A stretch of DNA of 64,000 nucleotides from Marinobacter salicampi (lineage in GTDB: Bacteria; Pseudomonadota; Gammaproteobacteria; Pseudomonadales; Oleiphilaceae): positions 1 to 64,000 of the forward strand of contig NZ_JAAMPF010000019.1 in NCBI RefSeq assembly GCF_011074795.1. The letters run 5' to 3'. The position numbers and the translations under genes were made by a program. Under the pieces are notes generated by a model. That model was not told where the DNA came from. It did no database searches and was given only the letters and a program-made list of their open reading frames with translations. Positions 1-8,230 of the stretch are shown piece by piece. The number at the start of each line of letters is the position of its first letter. The first letter of the stretch is position 1.

Positions 1-63
1 CCAGAACCCAGAACCCAGAACCCAGAACCCAGAACCCAGAACCCAGAACCCAGAACCCAGAAC
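1..63. repeat. Tandem heptamer repeat (AGAACCC)n
   Basis: Eight perfect copies of the 7-base unit AGAACCC run from base 3 to 58, followed by a partial copy to base 63. The array begins at the window edge, so its full length is unknown. It ends 15 bases before the start of the ABC ATPase gene and may lie in its upstream region. No spacers and no dyad symmetry are present, so it is a simple-sequence array and not a CRISPR. It could vary in copy number by slippage. Confidence 0.95.
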
Positions 64-77
64 AAAGGGGGGGCCGT

Positions 78-734
78 GTGCAGCAGCCAGTGGTTGACGT
101 CCGAAAACTCAACAAGAACTATCAGTCCGGCACTGAATCGGTGGCGGTACTGCAGGATGTTGAGCTGGTGCTGTTGCCGGGGCAATCCCTGGCGCTCATG
201 GGCCCGTCAGGGTCTGGAAAAAGCACCCTGCTGAATATTCTGAGCGGGCTGGAATCCTGGAATTCAGGCACGATCAAGCTGTTTGGCAGCCCCATGTCCC
301 AAGCCGATGAGGCCCGCTGGACCCGGATTCGCCGAACGGCCATTGCCACGGTTTTTCAGGAAGCCAACCTGATGCCAGCCCTCACTCTGGCCGAGAATCT
401 GCGGCTGCGGGTCAGCCTTGCCGGTGGCCCTGAACCGGACCCCACCAAGTGGCTGGACCGGCTGGGGCTGACCGGGTTGTATCATCGCTATCCGGACCAG
501 GTGTCCGGTGGGCAGCGGCAGCGCGCAGCGCTGGCCATGGCGTTTGCCATGTCGCCCCGGCTGATCCTGGCAGATGAGCCCACAGGCAGCCTCGACCGTC
601 GCACAGCGGATCAGGTGGCTGAGGTGATGTTCAGCTTTCAGCACGAGTTCCAGTGTCCCCTCATTCTGGCAACCCACGATCCGACCCTTGCGGACGGCTG
701 CGGCCAGCGTCTGACCCTGGGTCAGACCGGGTGA
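78..734 (+). CDS. ABC transporter ATP-binding protein (LolD/MacB-type, AttE-like)
   Basis: Cytoplasmic ATPase of 218 residues, the usual size for the LolD/MacB/FtsE family that drives FtsX-type permeases. Visible motifs are Walker [10 protein letters not shown] near residue 42, the signature VSGGQRQR near residue 142 and Walker B LILADEPT near residue 162, followed by the switch histidine in ATHDP. The GTG start follows a G-rich purine run (AAAGGGGGGG); a GTG two bases upstream is in another frame. It overlaps the permease gene by GTGA and the three genes here form one operon with an AttH-like lipoprotein, which suggests transport or release of an envelope or lipid-like substrate. The exact substrate is unknown. 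Confidence 0.9.
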   Translation: MQQPVVDVRKLNKNYQSGTESVAVLQDVELVLLPGQSLALMGPSGSGKSTLLNILSGLESWNSGTIKLFGSPMSQADEARWTRIRRTAIATVFQEANLMPALTLAENLRLRVSLAGGPEPDPTKWLDRLGLTGLYHRYPDQVSGGQRQRAALAMAFAMSPRLILADEPTGSLDRRTADQVAEVMFSFQHEFQCPLILATHDPTLADGCGQRLTLGQTG

Positions 735-3013
735 AGGGCCCCGGCTACGGCAGGCTTCTGCCCCTGGCGGTGGTGAGTCATTACCGCCGTCACCCCCTGC
801 AAGTGACCGCCTTGCTTCTGATTCTGATTCTTGCCACCGGCCTGTTAACCGGCGTTTGGGATTTGACCCGGCAGGCGCGCCACAGCATGGAGCAGGGCGA
901 CGAGGCGATCGGCAGCCGATACCAGATCGTGCGTCAGGACTCCCAGTCGGTCACGGTTGCCGACTTCGTGAGGCTCCGGCGTGGTGGCCTTTGCGTTCTT
1001 CCCTGGCTGGAAGTGAGCCGGCCCCCGCCCGAGGGCCGCGTCATCGGGGTTGACCCCCTGTCCGTCAATTGCCTGCGGAGTGCTGACGATAACGACGACA
1101 GCCGAGTTGCCCCGGGGCTGGGCCAGGCTCCGTTCATGGACATTGGTGCCGCTGCCGCTATTGCACAAGAGGGTTATGACAGCCAGCTGCGGCTGCTGGT
1201 CAGGCACGCTGGCCTGAGCGTTCCGGAGCCCTACAGGGTGACAGCAGTGCCCGGCGGGCTGAGTACCGGCGAGCTGGCGGACAGCTTCCTGCTTAATCTC
1301 GACGCGTTATCCGTCCTGGTGCTGCTGATTACAGTTCTGCTGGTCCGAAGTGTCTATAACCTCGGGCTGGTGCAGCGTCGGGCCAGCCTGGCCCTGTTGC
1401 AGCGCTATGGTGTACCCGGGCCGGTTCTGAGCAGTCTGCTTATCGCAGAGCTGGTCCTTCTGGCCGTTATTGCGTCGGTTCCCGGCCTGTGGCTGGGGCA
1501 GTTACTGGCCCGGGTGTTTGCGAGCGGTTTTGGTCAGGTCATGGGCAACCTGTTCGACCTGCGTCTATATGGCGGTACGAGCCTTGTGAGCTCCTACCTG
1601 CTGACTCTGTTCACGCTGCTGGCGGTGCTGGCCTGGTGCGCAGCTGATGCCCTGGGGCTGGGGCGAAGGATCACTGGCTGGCTGAAGGTGGGCCCTACGG
1701 GCCCGGTATTGGCGGTAGCCATTCTCATTCCGGGACTTGCGGGCCTGGTCTGGGGTAGCAAACTGTGGCTTGTCTTTATTGCCGTCGGGCTAGTTCTTCT
1801 GGGCATCGGATTGCTGATCCCCATACTCTTGGCCCGGTTGATTGACCGCTCAGCGAGACGCAGCCGTGAGCCCCTTCAGCACTGGTCCAGGCGAGAGCTC
1901 GCGCTGATGCTTAGGCAGGTTGCATTGCCTGCGGTAGCTTTACAGTTCGCCGTGGCAGCTGTCATTGCGGTTCAGGCCCTGGTCACCACCTTTGAGTCCA
2001 CCTTCACCCAGTGGCTCGAGCAGCGCCTGCAGGGAGATGTCTACATAGAGGTACCGGACAAACGGGATATCTCGCAAGTTGCGGAGTTTCTTGATTCGAG
2101 CTCCGATGTGGCCGCCTGGCATACGGTCGCCAGAGGCACAGCCCGGATCGCCGGTGACAGCGTCGATCTCTTGGTCCTGCCTGCCGACTCATCGCTACTG
2201 GACGCCTGGCAGTTCCTTGAGGCAGTCCCCCAGCCCTGGCAAGCATTGGCGATCGGCGGGGTGATGGTCAACGAGCAGCTGGCCCGGCGTAACGGTCTGG
2301 CGCTCGGGGATACCCTCACGGTCACCGTCGCGGGAGCGCCCTATTCCGCCGCCGTGGTAGCTGTCTACGCGGATTATGGGCGCCCGGTGGGAGAGGTCCT
2401 GGTACCCCGAAAGGCGCTGCCAGCTGACTTTGAACCGCGGTTCAGGAGTCTGACTGTACAACTGGCAGCGGAGCCTGCCAAGGGCCTTGCAGAGCTCAGA
2501 TCCGAACTTGAAGCGCTATGGCGAACCGGCGATCTGCAGCTGCGGGATAATCAGCAGATACGACAGTTGGCGACCGGCGTTTTCGATCAGACCTTTGCGC
2601 TTACCCGGGCCATCAGCGTGCTGACCCTGGCGCTGGCCAATGCGTCTCTGCTGCTCATGGGGTGGGTGTTTTTCTCGTCACGCCGATGGTATTACCAGCT
2701 ACTTCAGGTCTGGGGACTGGCCAGGGGAGAGCTGGGCAGCCGGATCAGGCGGCTGTCGACCAGCCTGACCCTGCTGGTTGGCCTGTCGGCTCTCGGCCCT
2801 GGTGTTCTGCTGACCTGGGTGCTGGTATCACGGATCAATCCGCTGGCCTTCGGGTGGTCGCTGCCGATGGCGGTCTACCCACTGTTCTGGCTGGAGATAC
2901 TGGCCTTATGCCTGTTGGTTGGCCTGGCCATAGCCGCCCTGTTTCAACTTCAGAACCGCCGTCAGGCGCCTGCGCCCCTGCCGACAACCCTTGGACAGGG
3001 AGTAGAGCGATGA
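731..3013 (+). CDS. FtsX-family ABC transporter permease (double FtsX domain)
   Basis: Inner-membrane permease of 760 residues starting at a GTG that shares GTGA with the stop of the ATPase; the frame is open further upstream (to 653), but the coupled start is more likely. It has one N-terminal membrane helix, a periplasmic region, then a first FtsX-like helix set around residues 195-375, a second periplasmic domain around residues 420-620, and a second helix set in the last 130 residues. This is the arrangement of two FtsX permeases joined, as if AttF and AttG of the Agrobacterium att locus were one protein (known architecture, homology inferred by me). The stop overlaps the next ATG by ATGA. 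Membrane localisation is certain; the transported molecule is not. Confidence 0.85.
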   Translation: MKGPGYGRLLPLAVVSHYRRHPLQVTALLLILILATGLLTGVWDLTRQARHSMEQGDEAIGSRYQIVRQDSQSVTVADFVRLRRGGLCVLPWLEVSRPPPEGRVIGVDPLSVNCLRSADDNDDSRVAPGLGQAPFMDIGAAAAIAQEGYDSQLRLLVRHAGLSVPEPYRVTAVPGGLSTGELADSFLLNLDALSVLVLLITVLLVRSVYNLGLVQRRASLALLQRYGVPGPVLSSLLIAELVLLAVIASVPGLWLGQLLARVFASGFGQVMGNLFDLRLYGGTSLVSSYLLTLFTLLAVLAWCAADALGLGRRITGWLKVGPTGPVLAVAILIPGLAGLVWGSKLWLVFIAVGLVLLGIGLLIPILLARLIDRSARRSREPLQHWSRRELALMLRQVALPAVALQFAVAAVIAVQALVTTFESTFTQWLEQRLQGDVYIEVPDKRDISQVAEFLDSSSDVAAWHTVARGTARIAGDSVDLLVLPADSSLLDAWQFLEAVPQPWQALAIGGVMVNEQLARRNGLALGDTLTVTVAGAPYSAAVVAVYADYGRPVGEVLVPRKALPADFEPRFRSLTVQLAAEPAKGLAELRSELEALWRTGDLQLRDNQQIRQLATGVFDQTFALTRAISVLTLALANASLLLMGWVFFSSRRWYYQLLQVWGLARGELGSRIRRLSTSLTLLVGLSALGPGVLLTWVLVSRINPLAFGWSLPMAVYPLFWLEILALCLLVGLAIAALFQLQNRRQAPAPLPTTLGQGVER

Positions 3014-4149
3014 GCCATCGGAAGTCAAAACCAATAACCTTGATGCTGTTACTGTCCTCGGTCGTTACGTTGGGCTGTTCATCAGGGGAGGATGAGGTTT
3101 CGGGGTTTGCAGGGCTGGCGGAACAGATTGAACAGGACGCAGGCCAGGGCGCGGGCTATCTCCAGCCCGGCCCGGGGGATGCCATTGAACTGCCGGCGGA
3201 TCTGGGGCCCCACCCGCAGCACCGGATAGAATGGTGGTACCTGACCGCCAACCTTACCACCGGCGCCGGCGAACCTTTGGGGCTGCAGTGGACCCAGTTC
3301 CGGCAGGCCCTCGAGCCCAGATCGCCACAGGACAATCCGCCGCCGGCCGAGCAATGGCCGCTGCAATCGGTATGGATGGCCCATGCTGCGGTATCCCATG
3401 ACGGCGAGCACTACTTCCACGAAAAACTTGCCCGGGGCGATATTGGCCACGCCGGGGCAGTGGCAGAGCCGTTTCAGGTCTGGCTTGATGCCTGGCGCCT
3501 GGCTGAACGGGAAGATCCAGACGGGGATCCCCAGTGGCGGCTCCAGGTGAATGGCCCCGGGTGGGGCTACAATCTGCTGCTCCAACCGCGGCGGGCTCCA
3601 GTCTTCCACGGTGACCAGGGCTTCAGCGCCAAGTCGGCAGGTGGTGAAGGCTCCATGTATTTCAGCTACGTGGACATGGCCATTGAAGGCACTGTTACCC
3701 TGAAAGGCGAGACTCTGGCTGTTCATGGAACCGGCTGGCTGGATCGCGAGTGGAGCAGTCAGTTTCTCAAGTCCGGGCAAAAAGGCTGGGACTGGCTGGC
3801 CCTGCATCTTGATTCCGGGGCAAAGTTGATGGCCTTCCGACTGCGGGAGGAGGACGGCGGACCGTTCAAAAGCGGGACCTGGGTGCCGGCCGAGGGCGAG
3901 CCCATCAGTCTGTCGGGAGATGAGGTGATGATTGAGCCGGTTGCAACCCGATCCACATCCCGCGGCCAGGTGCCCACCCGCTGGCAGGTGAAAGTGCCCG
4001 GGCAGGATCTGGACGTGGTGGTATCGGCCGTGCCCGGGGACTACTGGAACCTGGGGGTTTTTCCCTATTGGGAAAGCCCCGTCAGGGTCTCAGGTAGCCA
4101 TGAGGGCCGGGGCTACCTGGAGCTCACAGGCTATGGAGCCGATGAGTGA
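3010..4149 (+). CDS. AttH/CrtC-type lipocalin-like lipoprotein
   Basis: Protein of 379 residues starting at the ATG of an ATGA overlap with the permease stop. The N-terminus is a lipoprotein signal (hydrophobic stretch ending VTLGCSS, Cys at residue 20), so it is probably lipid-anchored in the envelope. The body matches the AttH / hydroxyneurosporene synthase (CrtC) family: the early RIEWWYLTANL block with its tryptophans, the LQWTQFR block, the GTGWLDREWSSQ block and a C-terminal YWESPV strand are typical. These are paired lipocalin-like barrels. Being the third gene of a coupled ABC operon, it is likely a substrate-handling partner of the transporter. The enzymatic role is unproven. Confidence 0.85.
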   Translation: MSHRKSKPITLMLLLSSVVTLGCSSGEDEVSGFAGLAEQIEQDAGQGAGYLQPGPGDAIELPADLGPHPQHRIEWWYLTANLTTGAGEPLGLQWTQFRQALEPRSPQDNPPPAEQWPLQSVWMAHAAVSHDGEHYFHEKLARGDIGHAGAVAEPFQVWLDAWRLAEREDPDGDPQWRLQVNGPGWGYNLLLQPRRAPVFHGDQGFSAKSAGGEGSMYFSYVDMAIEGTVTLKGETLAVHGTGWLDREWSSQFLKSGQKGWDWLALHLDSGAKLMAFRLREEDGGPFKSGTWVPAEGEPISLSGDEVMIEPVATRSTSRGQVPTRWQVKVPGQDLDVVVSAVPGDYWNLGVFPYWESPVRVSGSHEGRGYLELTGYGADE

Positions 4150-4209
4150 TCGATACCTTTCTGGTGTCGGGAAACGTGGCTCGCGTATCGTGATGCCGGC
4201 AGCCCGGCC

Positions 4210-5367
4210 TCAGGGTGATGTCAGCTTGAGCACTTTGCCGTCGGATGAATCCGTGAGCAACCAGATGGCGCCTTCCGGTCCGTCATATACAGCCCTGATC
4301 CGGTGACCCTGGTCGGCCAGAAGGTCTTCCTCCTCCACCAACTCCAGCTCATCGTTGATCCGTAACCTGACCAGCTTCTGGAATTTCAGGGCGCCCACAA
4401 ACAGATCACCCTGCCATTCCGGGAACTGCTCGCCAGTGTAGAAATCCATGCCGGAGGGCGCAATGGAAGGGTCCCAGTAGTGCAGGGGCGCAGAGATACC
4501 CGGTTTATCGGTGCGGTCGCTGATGGGTTCGCCGCCGTAGCTGATGCCGTGGGTGACTTCAGGCCAGCCGTAGTTGGTGCCACCTCGGATGATATTGATT
4601 TCATCACCGCCACGGGGACCGTGCTCATGGCTCCAGATCACGCCGGTCTCAGGGTGCCGGGTCATGCCCTGAATGTTGCGGTTACCGTAGGTGAAAAAGG
4701 TGTCGTTGATCTCGGGGTCGTCAAGCCAGGGGTTGCTGGGGGCCGGTTCGCCGTCAAGGGTGATGTGATGGACACCACCGGCGTCGTCGCCGGTGTCCTG
4801 GGCCCGCTGCATCTCGCCCCTGTCTCCCACGGTGACATACAGACTCTTGTCCTGGTCGAACGCAATACGGCCGGCAAAATGTTGGCCGGAGTCGGACCTT
4901 GGCAAAGCCTCGAAAATCACCTCGACATCCTGCAACTCGTCCTCTTCGAACCGTGCCTTGGCATACCGGGTGGTCAGGCCTTCGTCATTTCGGTGGGCAT
5001 AGCTGAGGACCAGCAGGTGGTTCTCTTCAAAGTCCGGGTGAAGGACGATATCCAGCAGCCCGCCCTGGCCGGCCACTGCCATCTCGGGCAGGCCCTTGAT
5101 GGGCTCGTCCACCAGCTCACCGTTTTTCTTAAGCAGGCGCAGTCTGCCCGCGCGCTCGGTGATGAGTTTGTCGCCGTCAGGCAGGAACGCCATGGCCCAG
5201 GGATGCTCGAGGCCATCTACCACTGTGGTCACTTCGAAGTCGTGGTATTGCGACTCAAGGGTTTCAGCCTGGGTTGCCACGGGCAGGGCAGCTATGAATG
5301 CTGCGGAGGCGGCTGCAAGCAGAGCCCTGGCGCGATTTTTTCTTGCGAGGATCGGGCTGACGTTCAT
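4210..5367 (-). CDS. PQQ-dependent sugar dehydrogenase (Asd/YliI-like), periplasmic
   Basis: Protein of 385 residues with a Sec signal peptide (KNRARALLAAASAAF, cleavage after ATQA). The mature part is a six-bladed beta propeller of the soluble aldose sugar dehydrogenase family: GLEHPWAMAFLPDG, GQGGLLDIVLHP, the YFAGRIAF-like block (HFAGRIAFD), GNRNIQGM, WSHEHGPRGGDEIN and NYGWPEV are the conserved blade motifs that include the PQQ/calcium region. The ATG at 5367 is chosen because CAGGGAGAGATGCC precedes it; the frame is open to 5529, but that part has no coding features. It is divergent from the dodecin gene, with about 160 bases between. It oxidises sugars in the periplasm, passing electrons to an acceptor; the sugar is not predictable. 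Confidence 0.88.
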   Translation of the reverse strand: MNVSPILARKNRARALLAAASAAFIAALPVATQAETLESQYHDFEVTTVVDGLEHPWAMAFLPDGDKLITERAGRLRLLKKNGELVDEPIKGLPEMAVAGQGGLLDIVLHPDFEENHLLVLSYAHRNDEGLTTRYAKARFEEDELQDVEVIFEALPRSDSGQHFAGRIAFDQDKSLYVTVGDRGEMQRAQDTGDDAGGVHHITLDGEPAPSNPWLDDPEINDTFFTYGNRNIQGMTRHPETGVIWSHEHGPRGGDEINIIRGGTNYGWPEVTHGISYGGEPISDRTDKPGISAPLHYWDPSIAPSGMDFYTGEQFPEWQGDLFVGALKFQKLVRLRINDELELVEEEDLLADQGHRIRAVYDGPEGAIWLLTDSSDGKVLKLTSP

Positions 5368-5527
5368 GGCATCTCTCCCTGATTTGTTGGTTATGCTCAA
5401 CCTGTTCCCAAAGGTATACCCGGATGGTAGCAGTACGGATTGCTGCTTTGTAACGCCGCCAGGTTTGAAATACCCGTGGTTCTCTATGCCATACTGCCAT
5501 GACCGAACACGAAAAAAGGAGAATTTC

Positions 5528-5743
5528 ATGTCCGATCATCATGTCTACAAGAAAGTTGAAATTGTCGGGTCGTCACGTAACAGCATTGACGACGCCATCC
5601 AGAATGCCATTGCTGAAGGTAATCAGAGCATACGCAACATGGAGTGGTTCGAGGTAACCGAAACCCGAGGCCATATTGAAAACGGTAAAGTCGGACACTT
5701 CCAGGTTACCCTGAAGATTGGGTTCCGTATCGAAAACAGCTAG
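5528..5743 (+). CDS. Dodecin family flavin-binding protein
   Basis: Small protein of 71 residues, the normal dodecin length. Dodecins form hollow dodecamers that store or buffer riboflavin/FMN. The characteristic start ([13 protein letters not shown]), the central NMEWFEV with the flavin-stacking tryptophan, the ETRGHI segment and the C-terminal strand [12 protein letters not shown] are all present. ATG at 5528 follows AAAAAGGAGAATTTC, a good ribosome site. Its stop overlaps the stop of the convergent yaiI gene by 3 bases (CTAG). Cytoplasmic. Confidence 0.93.
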   Translation: MSDHHVYKKVEIVGSSRNSIDDAIQNAIAEGNQSIRNMEWFEVTETRGHIENGKVGHFQVTLKIGFRIENS

Positions 5744-6195
5744 GTATTCCGGTTATGACGTTGCAGCCAACGATCAAGCTGATCGGCAAAGGCTTTCCGG
5801 TCACTTTGTGAAAAGCTTGCCGGCCCTCCAGTTATCTGGCCGGCACTTCGCATCTCCTCCATGAAGTTTCGCATGGCGAGTCGCTGGCGGATGTTCTCCC
5901 GTGTGAACGCAACCCCCCTCGGATTGAAAACATCCGCACCTTTTTCTATTGCCTCGGCTGCCAGGGGTATGTCCTGGGTCACCACCAGGTCTCCCCGGGT
6001 GAGTTGATCGACAATTTCATCATCGGCCACATCAAAGCCCTGAGGCACCTGCCGGGTTTGTATAAACTGGGATGGAGGCACTCGGATTGCCTGGTTGGCC
6101 ACAAAGGTGGTGGTGATCTGCCAACGCTGGGCTGCCCGACACAGTATGTCTTTTACAACCACAGGACAGGCGTCCGCATCTACCCAAATTGCCAT
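5740..6195 (-). CDS. YaiI/YqxD (DUF188) family protein
   Basis: Protein of 151 residues beginning [11 protein letters not shown], the hallmark N-terminus of the DUF188 / PIN-like YaiI-YqxD family. The further conserved blocks [24 protein letters not shown] and FTRENI with acidic residues are present, consistent with a PIN-like metal-binding fold. Function in bacteria is not established. The start is the ATG at 6195 with AGAGAG upstream; the open frame runs to 6258, but the added residues do not resemble the family. Convergent with dodecin and overlapping it by 3 bases. Confidence 0.9.
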   Translation of the reverse strand: MAIWVDADACPVVVKDILCRAAQRWQITTTFVANQAIRVPPSQFIQTRQVPQGFDVADDEIVDQLTRGDLVVTQDIPLAAEAIEKGADVFNPRGVAFTRENIRQRLAMRNFMEEMRSAGQITGGPASFSQSDRKAFADQLDRWLQRHNRNT

Positions 6196-6320
6196 AATCT
6201 GCTCTCTCAGATCCCGGGGTTTTGCCGGCCATAACAGCCGCTGACCGTTTCGTGGCATTGTAGCGTATAAGATATCTGTAAGGCTTCGGTGGCTAACCGG
6301 CCCTGCAGGTAAAGGACAAT

Positions 6321-6932
6321 GTGAGCTACGAAATGCTTTCCGCGACCAGACTCAGACCATCGATAATTGCCGCTATATTCGTGGTAATGACGCTGCTGCT
6401 GGCGTCGGCGGTACACGCCAATCCCGGCGGCAAGACTGAACAAGCCTGGGCCGCGCTGGCCAGGGGTGATGCCGTGCTTATCCTCCGGCATGCCTTGGCG
6501 CCCGGGACCGGCGATCCCCCGGAGTTCACCCTCGGCGATTGCAGCACCCAGCGCAACCTGAACGAAACCGGCCGGGAGCAAGCCCGGGCCTGGCGACCCT
6601 TCCTTGCGGAAAAGGGTATTACGGACGCCAACGTATACACCAGCCAGTGGTGTCGGGCCCGGGACACAGCCAGGGAAATAGGCCTCGGTGAAGTGACCGA
6701 TATGCCGTCCCTCAATTCATTCTTTCGGGGCCGCGGTAACCGTGAACAACAGACGCGGGAGACCATCCGGCAGGTCAACGGACTCGAAGCGCACTCGGCC
6801 ATTATTCTGGTCTCCCATCAGGTCAACATAACTGCCTTGTCAGGGGTTTATCCTGCCTCCAACGAGGGCGTCATTCTGGCTCTGCCCCTGTCCGATTCAC
6901 CTGCGGTACTTGCGCGTGTGGCGCCCCCCTGA
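6321..6932 (+). CDS. Periplasmic histidine phosphatase family protein
   Basis: Protein of 203 residues with an N-terminal signal sequence or anchor ([19 protein letters not shown], probable cleavage after VHA). The catalytic RH pair of the phosphoglycerate-mutase-like phosphatases is visible in [11 protein letters not shown], the second arginine/cysteine block is in [10 protein letters not shown], and the second catalytic histidine is in ILVSHQVN. The usual RHG is RHA here, as in other periplasmic members. GTG start at 6321 is supported by AAAGGA five bases upstream; an ATG at 6333 is an alternative. Substrate unknown. It is followed by the PCuAC gene on the same strand. Confidence 0.85.
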   Translation: MSYEMLSATRLRPSIIAAIFVVMTLLLASAVHANPGGKTEQAWAALARGDAVLILRHALAPGTGDPPEFTLGDCSTQRNLNETGREQARAWRPFLAEKGITDANVYTSQWCRARDTAREIGLGEVTDMPSLNSFFRGRGNREQQTRETIRQVNGLEAHSAIILVSHQVNITALSGVYPASNEGVILALPLSDSPAVLARVAPP

Positions 6933-7003
6933 CGACTGCTGGTCTTGCACCCGCCCTTCACTCGCGCGACACTTGCCGCTTCTTTTACACCCGGAACCGG
7001 ATC

Positions 7004-7513
7004 ATGAAACGCTTTGCCAATCTCTGTATTTCCGTCTGCCTGAGTATTGTTTCACTAGGCGCCCTCCAGGGCTGGGCCCACGAGTATCGCAGCGGAGCGG
7101 TCTCGATAGAGCATCCCTGGAGCCGGGCGACACCGCCGGGTGCTGCCATGGGTGTCGCCTACATGGTATTGGAGAATACCGGTGATACTGAGGTGAAGCT
7201 TGTCTCTGCTGAAACGCCCCGCGCTGGCCGGGTTTCCATTCACCGTAGCCATAGGGTGGATGGCCTGATGAGGATGGAACACCTGCCCGATGGCCTGGCC
7301 ATTCCTGCTGGGGAAAAGGTTGAGTTGCAGCCCCAGGGCTACCATCTGATGCTTGAGAAACTCAACGGTGCTTTGAAAGCCGGTGAGCGAGTGCCCGTGA
7401 CGCTGAACTTTCAAGGTGCCGATCCGATTGTCATTGAGCTTGCGGTGGAAGCCCCAGGCACTGAAAAGGAAGCATCAGGGGATGCTGAGCATCATAAGGG
7501 TATGGGCCATTGA
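7004..7513 (+). CDS. PCu(A)C family periplasmic copper chaperone
   Basis: Protein of 169 residues with a signal peptide ending LQGWAHE. The core is the PCu(A)C cupredoxin-like domain: the start IEHPWSRATPPGA, VAYMVLENTG, the VSIHRSH histidine, the RMEHL methionine/histidine block and the GYHLML block together give the conserved copper-binding His/Met set. The family delivers Cu(I) to the CuA centre of cytochrome oxidase. The C-terminal tail HHKGMGH is His/Met-rich and may add a copper site. It lies between a phosphatase and a methyltransferase rather than with oxidase genes, so the recipient is not shown. Confidence 0.9.
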   Translation: MKRFANLCISVCLSIVSLGALQGWAHEYRSGAVSIEHPWSRATPPGAAMGVAYMVLENTGDTEVKLVSAETPRAGRVSIHRSHRVDGLMRMEHLPDGLAIPAGEKVELQPQGYHLMLEKLNGALKAGERVPVTLNFQGADPIVIELAVEAPGTEKEASGDAEHHKGMGH

Positions 7514-7546
7514 TCATGCCGACCAGTGGCACTCCTGAACCCGGCT

Positions 7547-8230
7547 ATGGATAACGACAAGACTAGCCTGGACCGGTTGGAGCACTGCACTATTTGCCGC
7601 AGTACCGGGTTGGGCTTGCTGGCCACCGTCAAGGATATTCCCTATTGGCGGTGCCACAGCTGTCTTGGGACCATTATGGACCCGGGGCACTGGCCGGACC
7701 TGACCCGGGAGAGGGCCATTTACGATCTCCACAATAACGACTGCACAGACCCGGGATACCAACAGTTTCTGAGCCGGCTTGCGAAGCCATTGGCCAGGCG
7801 TCTGGTGCCAGGTTCAGCAGGGCTTGATTTCGGTTGTGGGCCTGGCCCGGCATTGGCCGACATGATGACCGGGGCCGGGCTGGAGATGACCGTTTTTGAC
7901 CCGATCTATTTCCCTGACAACGCTGCCCTCGAGTGCCAGTACAACTTTATTACCTGCACCGAGGTAGCCGAGCATCTGCATGATCCGTTCGGCACCTTTG
8001 ACTGCATTGACAGGTGTCTCCTGCCCGGTGGTTGGCTCGGCCTTATGACCTGTTTCCAGACCGACGACAGCAAATTTGCCAACTGGCACTACCGCCGCGA
8101 CCCGACCCATGTGGTTTTCTACCGTGAGGCGACCCTCGCCACCCTGGCTTCGAGGTTTGGTTGGCAGATGGAAGTTCCCTGCAAGGATGTGGCGCTGTTC
8201 TACAAGCCTCTTTACAAGCCACTGTCCTGA
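7547..8230 (+). CDS. Class I SAM-dependent methyltransferase with N-terminal zinc-ribbon motif
   Basis: Protein of 227 residues from the ATG at 7547 (a GTG at 7526 would add seven residues; neither has a strong ribosome site). Two CxxC pairs (CTIC and CHSC) near the N-terminus suggest a zinc ribbon. The SAM-binding glycine loop is GLDFGCGPGPAL, followed by VFDPIY, the CTEVAEHLHDP block and the PGGWLGLMT post-motif strand of the methyltransferase_23 type. The substrate is not predictable. Its 3' end overlaps the convergent carbonic anhydrase-like gene by 19 bases. Confidence 0.85.
   Translation: MDNDKTSLDRLEHCTICRSTGLGLLATVKDIPYWRCHSCLGTIMDPGHWPDLTRERAIYDLHNNDCTDPGYQQFLSRLAKPLARRLVPGSAGLDFGCGPGPALADMMTGAGLEMTVFDPIYFPDNAALECQYNFITCTEVAEHLHDPFGTFDCIDRCLLPGGWLGLMTCFQTDDSKFANWHYRRDPTHVVFYREATLATLASRFGWQMEVPCKDVALFYKPLYKPLS

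Noticed and set aside
1..63. CRISPR-like array at the left edge
   Set aside because: Contiguous 7-base units with no spacers; a simple tandem repeat.
4150..4206. CGATAC/GTATCG dyad after the AttH-like gene as a terminator
   Set aside because: Six-base arms about 28 bases apart with no T tract; may be chance.
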